Under the pieces are notes generated by a model. It made no database searches. It was not told the DNA's origin and saw nothing but the letters and a program-made list of their open reading frames with translations. From Bacteroidales bacterium UBA4243 (GTDB lineage Bacteria; Bacteroidota; Bacteroidia; Bacteroidales; F082), in contig DGXB01000099.1 in NCBI GenBank assembly GCA_002396205.1, positions 1 to 37,728 on the forward strand: 37,728 nt of DNA, in the 5' to 3' direction. Below, in pieces: positions 31,921 to 37,728 of this stretch (position 1 is its first letter; each line of letters opens with the position of its first letter). Made by a program: the position numbers and the translations under genes.

Positions 31921-32394
31921 TCAGAATTCTTTCAAGACCTCCCAAACCAAAGCCCCTTCAAAGCCTTTCTGCATTGCAAAAGCAGCCAATTTGCGTTTGC
32001 GCTCAAAGTCGGTTTCAGCCTTGACGGTTTTGGATTTGGCTTTCAGAATGTCAATCAGTTTTTGTTTGTAGACTTCCTCGTCGGTTTGGCCAAAGGCTTC
32101 GTCAATCACGTCTTTGTCGATGCCTTTCTGCATGAGATGGAAGCGGATTTTGTTTACGCCCCAGCCGCTTTGGTTGACTTTGCCCCTGACAAAACTCCGC
32201 GCAAACCGTTCATCATTCACGAAACGGTTATCCAACAGATAATCAAGGATTTCGTCTTTCGACGCTTGCGGGATGTCGTAGGTCTTCAGTTTGTCTTTCA
32301 CGTCCTTCACACAGCGTTCCTGATAGGCGCAATATTTGGCCATCTTGTCCAACACTTGGTCGGGCGTGAGCGGTTTTGCGGGACGTTGTGGCAT
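31921..32394 (-). CDS. recX: RecX family regulator of RecA
   Basis: RecX is a small helical protein that modulates RecA filaments. The 157-residue product has the expected three-helix-repeat pattern: LDKMAKYCAYQERCVKDVKDKL, then FVNDERFARSFVRGKVNQSGWGV, KIRFHLMQKGIDKDVID and the final FERKRKLAAFAMQKGFEG. No recA is in the window. Its start overlaps the stop of the EIIC-like gene upstream (TGATG), so it is translated from the same transcript. It converges on the last gene of the signalling block. Confidence 0.9.
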   Translation of the reverse strand: MPQRPAKPLTPDQVLDKMAKYCAYQERCVKDVKDKLKTYDIPQASKDEILDYLLDNRFVNDERFARSFVRGKVNQSGWGVNKIRFHLMQKGIDKDVIDEAFGQTDEEVYKQKLIDILKAKSKTVKAETDFERKRKLAAFAMQKGFEGALVWEVLKEF

Positions 32395-33413
32395 CAGCAG
32401 TCGATTTTGAGGTCACCGTCTTTAATCCATCCTATCTTCCTCAGAATCAATCCAAAGAGCCAAGTAAGGACGGCAGGTAACACAAAGCAAACTAACAACA
32501 TTCCAATCCACATGTTCGAGCCGCCATCGGGCATGGCGGTGTAGATTCCGATGGGACCGACAAGGCCGCAGGTGCCCATGCCGGAGCCGATTGGGATGTT
32601 TTCCAAACGGAAAATGCAAGTGGAAATTGGGCCGGTGATGGCCGAGGTGAGCAGGACGGGAATCCAAATCTTGGGATTTTTCACGATGTTTCCCATTTGC
32701 AGCATCGAGGTGCCGAGACCTTGTGCCACGAGGCCGCCCCAACGGTTTTCCTTGAAACTCAACACGGCAAAGCCAATCATCTGGGCACAACATCCAGCCG
32801 TTGCTGCTCCTCCAGCGATGCCACCCAAACCAATGGCCAAGCAAATTGCCGCCGAACTGATGGGCAGGGTGAGCACCATGCCGATGACGACCGAGACGAC
32901 GATGCCCATGAGGAAAGGTTGCATCTGTGTGGCGTTTTCGATGAAGGTTCCGAGGGCGGTCATTACCTTATTAATAGGTGCGCCAACTGCATAAGCCACG
33001 AGCACGCCGCTGATGATAACTACTGCAGGTGTCACCAAAATGTCGACTTGGGTCTCTTTATAGACCATTTTGCCCAACTCAATGGCCACGATGACGGCTG
33101 CGTAGGCACCCATCGGGCCGCCAAGTTCGTTGCCGGCGATGCCCACGGCGATGGCGCTAAACAGAACCAAACCTTCGCATCCAAGTTTGTAGGCGATGGC
33201 CACGGCAATGGCGGCTCCAGTGGCGGCCTTGGCGTATTTGGCAATGGTCGCGAAAGCCTCAATGCCTGTCTTGTCGCCTAAGGTCTGGAAGATGGTGCCG
33301 ATGAGCAGCGAGGCGAACAAGCCCAACGCCATAGCGCCAAGAGCGTCGACAAAGTAGGCCTTCCAGGTCATGTCGACGCCCTTGCGTTGTAGGAATGACT
33401 TGAATTTCGTCAT
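32394..33413 (-). CDS. PfoR-like EIIC-family membrane protein
   Basis: The 339-residue protein has about ten hydrophobic helices and matches the EIIC_2/PfoR branch of the phosphotransferase permease fold (ALGAMALGLFASLLIGTIF near the start; GSGMGTCGLVGPIGIY near the end). No PTS IIA or IIB domain or gene is nearby, so sugar transport by the PTS is not assured; members are sometimes described as regulators or transporters of unknown solute. The ATG at 33413 is chosen over a TTG one codon earlier. A TAACT-rich low-complexity leader lies before it, and the stop overlaps recX. Confidence 0.8.
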   Translation of the reverse strand: MTKFKSFLQRKGVDMTWKAYFVDALGAMALGLFASLLIGTIFQTLGDKTGIEAFATIAKYAKAATGAAIAVAIAYKLGCEGLVLFSAIAVGIAGNELGGPMGAYAAVIVAIELGKMVYKETQVDILVTPAVVIISGVLVAYAVGAPINKVMTALGTFIENATQMQPFLMGIVVSVVIGMVLTLPISSAAICLAIGLGGIAGGAATAGCCAQMIGFAVLSFKENRWGGLVAQGLGTSMLQMGNIVKNPKIWIPVLLTSAITGPISTCIFRLENIPIGSGMGTCGLVGPIGIYTAMPDGGSNMWIGMLLVCFVLPAVLTWLFGLILRKIGWIKDGDLKIDC

Positions 33414-33448
33414 CAATCTATAACTAATAACTTCTAACTCCTAACTGA

Positions 33449-34183
33449 TTAAAACTCAATCCCCTTGATGCCGTTTTCCTTCATCAGGTCGGCGAGCTTG
33501 GTATCGCTTTCGTCGACGGCGGCGAGGCAGTTGGTGACGATGCGGATTTGGTTGGCAGGATAGAAAGCCATCAGGTCCTTGGTGGTCTCGTAGACACAGT
33601 AGTCCGTGGCGATGCCGCAGATGTCGATGCCTTCAAACTTCTGGTCGGCGATGACGGCACGGAGCTTTTCGCCGCATTGTGCGTTTTGGAAGATGCTAAA
33701 CTCCTCTTTCTCAGGCAGGTTTCCCTTCTGCATGTAATGGATGTTGGGGATGTCGCGCAAAATGTCGCTCAACACCGTTTGCAGGGCGGGGTAGACCTTT
33801 TGGCCGTCGGTGCCTAACACACAGTGGGGCGGGAAGTCACCCCCTTGCTCGACAAACGAGCAGTGGTTGGCCGGGTGCTCGTCTTGGGTGACGATGATCC
33901 AGCCGTAGTTCTTCCAAGCGCCTTCTTTCAGGGCTTTGGCTAAATAATCCATGGCAGCAGGGCCGTTTTTGGTGGCCAAGCTACCCGTGGTGAAGTCGAC
34001 TTGCGGGTCAACGATGATGAGCAAACGGTTGGGAAGTTGGGGCTTTTCGGCCTGTGCTTCAACCTTTTCGGTCTTCTCTTTCACCTTTTTCTCTTTCTTT
34101 TCTTTCTTTTCGTTGTTGTTGCCGCAGCCTGTCATGGCGAGGGCGGCGATGAGCACGATGGCTCCGATGAGGGTTTTCTTCAT
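33449..34183 (-). CDS. Lipoprotein nicotinamidase-like hydrolase
   Basis: The 244-residue protein has a lipoprotein signal peptide with lipobox AMTGC (Cys20). A Lys/Glu-rich linker (26-48) follows, then an isochorismatase-fold hydrolase. The nicotinamidase residues are present: Asp59 (VDPQVDF), metal ligands Asp101, His103 and His107 (TQDEHPANHCSF), Lys153 and nucleophile Cys196 (GIATDYCVYET). The PPHCVLGT segment is also PncA-like. Nicotinamidase converts nicotinamide to nicotinate for NAD salvage and is normally cytoplasmic, so an envelope-anchored version is unusual. Which membrane or face cannot be decided. It has its own -7 box. Confidence 0.88.
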   Translation of the reverse strand: MKKTLIGAIVLIAALAMTGCGNNNEKKEKKEKKVKEKTEKVEAQAEKPQLPNRLLIIVDPQVDFTTGSLATKNGPAAMDYLAKALKEGAWKNYGWIIVTQDEHPANHCSFVEQGGDFPPHCVLGTDGQKVYPALQTVLSDILRDIPNIHYMQKGNLPEKEEFSIFQNAQCGEKLRAVIADQKFEGIDICGIATDYCVYETTKDLMAFYPANQIRIVTNCLAAVDESDTKLADLMKENGIKGIEF

Positions 34184-34207
34184 TTTTTATGTATTAGAAA
34201 TTTGCGG

Positions 34208-34215
34208 CAAAAATA
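34208..34215 (-). promoter_or_regulatory. -7 box of the nicotinamidase gene
   Basis: TATTTTTG followed by CC on the minus strand lies 24 bases before the ATG at 34183 and fits the Bacteroidota -7 element. It lies in the gap after ygiQ. Confidence 0.7.
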
Positions 34216-34225
34216 GTGAAAATAA

Positions 34226-36046
34226 TCATTTGTATAGCTTTTTCACCCATTCTGCTTTACCGATGCGCCGCAAAGCACTCTTCACCCATTCGCGGTTTTC
34301 GGCCTTGTACCAGAAGAAGAACCGTTGTTGGGCGAGTTTTTCTTCTTTGGTCTTGGCGCAAAAAACGGGTTCCAAAGTGTAAGGGTCGTAGCCGGAATAA
34401 TAGATTTCGGTGGCCAGGGTCATGGGGGTGGGAGTGAAGTCTTGCACTTGCTCCAAATGATAGCCTAATTCCTTGGTTTTCACAGCCAAATCGGCCATGT
34501 CTTCCAAATAACAGTCGGGATGGCTGGAGATGAAATAGGGAATCAGTTGCTGGTTGAGATGCTCCTTTTCGTTGATTTGGTCGAATTTCTTCTTCAGTTT
34601 GACGAACATGTCGAACTTGGGCTTGCGCATGAGTTTCAACACGGCGTCGCTGGTGTGTTCGGGGGCCACTTTCAGCCGCCCGCTGACGTGGCGCGTCACC
34701 AACTGGCGGAAATACTCATCGTAGCCCATCGCTCGGTTTTCCTCAGGCGTGCAGTCGTGCAAAAACAGATCGTAGCGGATGCCCGAGCCAATAGTGGCTT
34801 TCTTGACCTTCGGGTGTGCGTCCACCTCTTTGTATATCTCGATGAGCGGGTGATGGTCGGTGTTGAGGTTCTTGCAAACGTTTGGTTGCAGGCAGGTGGG
34901 TCGGGCGCATTTCTCGCAGAGGCGTTCGTCCTTGCCTTTCATGCGGTACATGTTGGCCGACGGACCTCCAAGGTCGCTGATATAGCCTTTAAAGTCTTCC
35001 ATTTCAACGACTTTCTCCACCTCGCGCATGATAGACTCCTTGCTGCGTGAGGCCACGAACTTGCCCTGGTGTGCCGAAATGGTGCAGAAGGCGCAGCCAC
35101 CAAAGCAACCGCGATGCAGGTTCACCGAGTGGCGGATCATCTCATAGGCGGGAATCACGCCGCGCTTGGCATATTTCGGATGGGGCAGCCTTGTGTAAGG
35201 CAAATCAAAAGAAGCGTCAATCTGTTCCGTGGTGAAAGTCGGCAAAGGCGGATTGATGACAAGTCGTTGGTTTCCAATCTCTTGAATGAGCCTTGCCGCA
35301 TGTTTCTTGTTGGATTCCTCCTCGATGTGGCGGAAGTTGGAAGCGTATTTCTTTTTGTCTTTGAGGCAGACTTCGTGCGAGACAAGCTCAATGGTTTGAC
35401 CCTCAAGATCGGGCAGTTTTTCTTTTTTGTCTTGCAAGAAAAAGGTCTGCTTGATGTCGGTCAGTTCGTTGACTTTCTTGCCGCTTTGTATGGCTTGGGC
35501 AATTTCCACCATTGTCAGTTCGCCCATGCCGTAAACGCCCAAGTCCGCCTTGGAATCCACCAAGATGCTGGGTTTCAGGCAGTCGTCCCAATAGTCGTAG
35601 TGCGTCACCCTTCTCAGCGAGGCTTCGATGCCGCCTATAATAATAGGTGTGTCGGGATAGAGTTGCCGGAGGATGTTGCTGTAGACGATGGTGGCACGGT
35701 CGGGACGGAAGCCTGCCTCGCCACCAGGGGTGTAGGCATCGTTGCTGCGCAGGCGTTTGTTGGCGGTGTAATGGTTCACCATCGAGTCCATGCAGCCCGC
35801 CGACACGCCGAAAAACAGCCTTGGTTTGCCGAACTTCTTGAAATCGCGCAAGTCGTCGCGCCAGTTGGGTTGCGGGATGAGCGCCACGCGGAAGCCTGCA
35901 TGTTCGAGCACACGGCCTATGACTGCCGCGCCGAAAGCAGGGTGGTCGACATAGGCATCGCCAGTGACGAAGACGATGTCCACCTCGTCCCAACCGCGCA
36001 GGTCGGTCTCTTTTTTCGTTATCGGGAGCCAGTCGAGGAGGGTCAT
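34226..36046 (-). CDS. ygiQ: YgiQ-family radical SAM protein
   Basis: The 606-residue protein has the radical SAM cluster motif CFGGCAFC (Cys314, 318, 321). It also has the UPF0313/YgiQ hallmarks: GDAYVDHPAFGAA, GGIEASLRR, NLHRGCFGGC and KVAPEHTSDAVL. The family is widespread but its substrate is unknown. The length is normal for Bacteroidales members and somewhat shorter than the proteobacterial ones. Its first twelve codons are the downstream copy of a 36-bp direct repeat. An XRE-type gene ends 13 bases upstream, so its original promoter has probably been displaced by the inserted pair. Confidence 0.92.
   Translation of the reverse strand: MTLLDWLPITKKETDLRGWDEVDIVFVTGDAYVDHPAFGAAVIGRVLEHAGFRVALIPQPNWRDDLRDFKKFGKPRLFFGVSAGCMDSMVNHYTANKRLRSNDAYTPGGEAGFRPDRATIVYSNILRQLYPDTPIIIGGIEASLRRVTHYDYWDDCLKPSILVDSKADLGVYGMGELTMVEIAQAIQSGKKVNELTDIKQTFFLQDKKEKLPDLEGQTIELVSHEVCLKDKKKYASNFRHIEEESNKKHAARLIQEIGNQRLVINPPLPTFTTEQIDASFDLPYTRLPHPKYAKRGVIPAYEMIRHSVNLHRGCFGGCAFCTISAHQGKFVASRSKESIMREVEKVVEMEDFKGYISDLGGPSANMYRMKGKDERLCEKCARPTCLQPNVCKNLNTDHHPLIEIYKEVDAHPKVKKATIGSGIRYDLFLHDCTPEENRAMGYDEYFRQLVTRHVSGRLKVAPEHTSDAVLKLMRKPKFDMFVKLKKKFDQINEKEHLNQQLIPYFISSHPDCYLEDMADLAVKTKELGYHLEQVQDFTPTPMTLATEIYYSGYDPYTLEPVFCAKTKEEKLAQQRFFFWYKAENREWVKSALRRIGKAEWVKKLYK
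36011..36046. repeat. 36-bp direct repeat, copy in ygiQ
   Basis: This copy forms the first twelve codons of ygiQ (MTLLDWLPITKK). The identical sequence occurs in the same orientation at 36919-36954. The 908-base unit between equivalent points of the copies contains the toxin-antitoxin-like pair. Confidence 0.92.
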
Positions 36047-36059
36047 GGTGCTTTAATCG

Positions 36060-36350
36060 TTAGGCCACAACAAGTTCTTTATGGTTTATGGGGACTTCCA
36101 ACAGGTTTTCGCCTAAAGCAATGGAAATCTTGCAAAGGGTAGCCAAGGTCATGTTGTGGGTTCCCGAAAGCCAACGACTGATTTCTGTTTCGGTCTTTCC
36201 CATTAAACGAGCGAAGTCTTTTTGTGACATACCTTTTTCCTCAAGGATTTCGTATATGCGGTTGGCAATGGCCACCGACAGTTCCATCTGCATCTTCATC
36301 TCAGGTGAAATCGTTTCGCGGATTTCGTCCATTATTCGGTTCGTTTTCAT
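36060..36350 (-). CDS. XRE-family HTH, probable antitoxin
   Basis: This 96-residue protein has a helix-turn-helix at about 31-76: ANRIYEILEEKGMSQKDFAR, LMGKTETEISRWLSG, then MTLATLCKISIALG. That is typical of HigA-like antitoxins. It lies 12 bases downstream of a protein resembling RelE/HigB toxins, and the toxin-first order matches HigBA systems. It would bind its toxin through the N- or C-terminal tail and repress the pair's promoter. The pair lies between two 36-bp repeats. Another possibility is a lone regulator. ygiQ starts 13 bases downstream. Confidence 0.75.
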   Translation of the reverse strand: MKTNRIMDEIRETISPEMKMQMELSVAIANRIYEILEEKGMSQKDFARLMGKTETEISRWLSGTHNMTLATLCKISIALGENLLEVPINHKELVVA

Positions 36351-36362
36351 CTTTCAAGGTTT

Positions 36363-36848
36363 TTATGGTTCGTCGTCGATTGAAAAAGTCAGTGTGCCCA
36401 ACAACTTGGTTCCAGTCACTGTAATAACTTTTTGTTTTTCAAATTGTTTCAGCTGTATATCAATTTTTTGAAGCGTTTGAACACATTTGTGCAAATGAGA
36501 ATCCTCTTCGTAAGTGGCTGTTGTCTTTAATCCGCCGTTGCCAAGAATCAATACTTTGGCAGCGATATTGAGCAGATACAGGCGAAGCGAGGTCGTTTCA
36601 AGGTGGGAAGGCAAAGCCATTACCCTGTCCCTACGCGTTCCCTCATAGCGGAAATGTCGGTCCTCGGCACCATCGCGTTTGATAATGTCAAGGCGATACA
36701 CCAATTGGCGCACGTCGTCAGGGTAGTTGTCCTTATAAGCAAGCAGGAATTTTTCAAATTCAGAGTATTCTTCGTCCTCAAAATGAGGAGAATACAGACT
36801 TACTTTATTGCCGTCTTCAAGAAGTTCCAAAAACAGGTTTCGTTCCAT
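36363..36848 (-). CDS. Probable RelE/HigB-like toxin
   Basis: The 161-residue protein has an N-terminal region of its own (LFLELLEDGNKVSLYSPHFEDEE). The core reads like a RelE/HigB fold: YRLDIIKRDGAEDRHFRYEG, then RRDRVMALPSH, LRLYLLNIAAKVLILGNGGLKTT and a final helix HKCVQTLQKIDIQL. Strands and the conserved Arg/Lys positions fit an mRNA interferase, but the family call is motif-level only. It has its own -7 box and precedes an HTH gene by 12 bases, which fits a type II toxin-antitoxin operon. It lies within the 36-bp repeat-bounded segment. Confidence 0.6.
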   Translation of the reverse strand: MERNLFLELLEDGNKVSLYSPHFEDEEYSEFEKFLLAYKDNYPDDVRQLVYRLDIIKRDGAEDRHFRYEGTRRDRVMALPSHLETTSLRLYLLNIAAKVLILGNGGLKTTATYEEDSHLHKCVQTLQKIDIQLKQFEKQKVITVTGTKLLGTLTFSIDDEP

Positions 36849-36868
36849 GGCAGTATAATATCACGCCG

Positions 36869-36876
36869 CAAAAATA
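36869..36876 (-). promoter_or_regulatory. -7 box of the toxin-antitoxin-like pair
   Basis: TATTTTTG followed by C on the minus strand lies 21 bases before the ATG at 36848 and matches the Bacteroidota -7 element. It may now also serve ygiQ by read-through. Confidence 0.7.
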
Positions 36877-36918
36877 AACATAAAAGTTGATTTTGCGATA
36901 TTTTTTGAAAAAAAGCTT

Positions 36919-36954
36919 TTTTTTCGTTATCGGGAGCCAGTCGAGGAGGGTCAT
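36919..36954. repeat. 36-bp direct repeat, orphan copy
   Basis: This exact copy of 36011-36046 begins with the ygiQ start codon on the minus strand. Its frame runs on for only about 40 unrelated codons, so it is a duplicated fragment rather than a working gene start. It lies 17 bases after the stop of the nuclease gene. Confidence 0.92.
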
Positions 36955-36971
36955 TGGACTGAAAAAAAGAA

Positions 36972-37728
36972 CTACAATCTTTCAATTTCTTCAACCGTCA
37001 GTCCGGTAATCTCAGCGATGTCAACGGAAGGATACCCTTTTGATTTCATTTTTCGAGCAGTCTCTTCTTTGGCTTTTGCTATACCCTTATTAAATGAAGT
37101 GTCCATCGAGTTCTTCAGGTCGCGGTAGATTTTCACGCTGTCTTCGTATTCCATGACTTCCTGCGGGGTGAATCTCGCAATCTCGGCTTGTTCGAAAAGC
37201 TTCTTGAAGACACGCTCCTGCAATGCCACCGGTCGCTCAAAAAGGCGGGAAAGGTTTTTCAGCACGAACAGCCATTTGTCGAACATGTCCTGCAACTCGT
37301 CCTCTTTCTTGTTGAACTTGGGCATCTCCAAATAGATGAAGGTGAGCTTGTCGTAAAAGACATGCTTGTCGTCCTTGTCCATCAGCTTCACCTCATGGTG
37401 GAAGCAACTCGGCGCATACTCGTCTTCGGGAAACACGAAATTGAGGATGCCGACGGTGTAGACGCTTTTCAGCTCGAAGTTCCAATCCGCGCCGCGTTGC
37501 CCTTGCTGCTGGATGGGGAAGGAAGCATAGAACACGCTGCGGTCCTTGAAATAGGCCTGCTCAGTCTTCTGCATCTCCACAATGATTTTCTCGCCCTTCT
37601 CGGTCTCGCAATACACGTCGAAGATGGCGCGGCGGCTACCATAGACTCCCAGTTGCTCGTTGGGCAGGTAGGTGATGTCGGTGATGACCTCGTCGCCGTG
37701 AAACAGGGCATTGAGGAAACTGATGAGC
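36972..37728 (-). CDS. PD-(D/E)XK nuclease family transposase (5' end missing)
   Basis: The visible 251 residues are open to the right edge. They begin LISFLNALFHGDEVITDITYL, so the start lies outside the window. The nuclease core is seen as SRRAIFDVYCETEKGEKI followed by IVEMQK, the D...ExK-like signature of the Rpn/PDDEXK_2 family common in Bacteroidales. The C-terminal tail has a helix-turn-helix-like end (KMKSKGYPSVDIAEITGLTVEEIERL), also typical. Such proteins are annotated as transposases or recombination-promoting nucleases; activity is not proven. An internal GTG at 37616 is not the true start because homologous-looking sequence continues upstream. Confidence 0.88.
   Translation of the reverse strand, partial: LISFLNALFHGDEVITDITYLPNEQLGVYGSRRAIFDVYCETEKGEKIIVEMQKTEQAYFKDRSVFYASFPIQQQGQRGADWNFELKSVYTVGILNFVFPEDEYAPSCFHHEVKLMDKDDKHVFYDKLTFIYLEMPKFNKKEDELQDMFDKWLFVLKNLSRLFERPVALQERVFKKLFEQAEIARFTPQEVMEYEDSVKIYRDLKNSMDTSFNKGIAKAKEETARKMKSKGYPSVDIAEITGLTVEEIERL

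Overview
The window comes from a member of the Bacteroidota, most likely order Bacteroidales. Five things support this. Perfect or near-perfect TAnnTTTG -7 boxes sit upstream of many genes. Start codons are mostly preceded by A/T-rich leaders without Shine-Dalgarno sequences. There is a TonB-dependent receptor with a carboxypeptidase-regulatory-like N-terminus. A membrane LytTR regulator is present. The intergenic palindromes and the nuclease-type transposase at the right edge are also typical of the group. Species cannot be named from the sequence alone.

Layout. 1-948 is the end of tsf (EF-Ts), closed by a clear terminator. 1447-3252 is an ECF sigma factor followed by a five-helix membrane protein, a probable sigma/regulator pair. 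3486-5948 is a TonB-dependent outer membrane receptor with its own promoter and terminator. 6108-10155 is a compact fatty-acid-synthesis cluster: KAS III, KAS II, dehydratase, acyl carrier protein and ketoreductase. Its spacers carry palindromes and low-complexity leaders. 10511-12866 is an AT-richer accessory stretch on the minus strand: two SHOCT-like proteins, a small XRE regulator, a strongly structured non-coding element, and a zeta-toxin-like kinase translationally coupled to a 59-residue ORF. 12930-13808 is a membrane LytTR regulator, divergent from the next block.

The most interesting block is 14065-31915: ten same-strand genes, closely spaced or overlapping, behind one recognisable promoter. 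In order they encode a Sel1/TPR-like repeat protein, a protein with TerB-like repeats and a ribosomal L7/L12-type C-terminus, and a MORN/Sel1 protein paralogous to the first. These are followed by a small uncharacterised protein, a multi-zinc-ribbon protein, and a membrane Ser/Thr kinase with a peptidoglycan-binding domain predicted to lie outside the membrane. The last four are a zinc-ribbon protein with four AAA modules of CbxX/CfxQ type, a zinc-ribbon FHA protein, a PP2C phosphatase and a DUF1963/YwqG-like protein. Writer (kinase), reader (FHA) and eraser (PP2C) of phospho-threonine are all present, together with a large ATPase and scaffold proteins. I infer an envelope-sensing phospho-signalling machine driving a AAA remodelling complex. 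I cannot assign it to a named system: no T6SS structural genes, ESX secretion genes or TerY-type vWA protein are visible.

31921-36046 is more ordinary: recX, a PfoR-like EIIC membrane protein, a lipoprotein nicotinamidase and a YgiQ-type radical SAM protein, all on the minus strand. Next to ygiQ, a two-gene toxin-antitoxin-like cassette (36060-36848) is bounded by an exact 36-bp direct repeat of the first twelve ygiQ codons, which suggests insertion at the 5' end of that gene. The window ends inside a PD-(D/E)XK nuclease family transposase.
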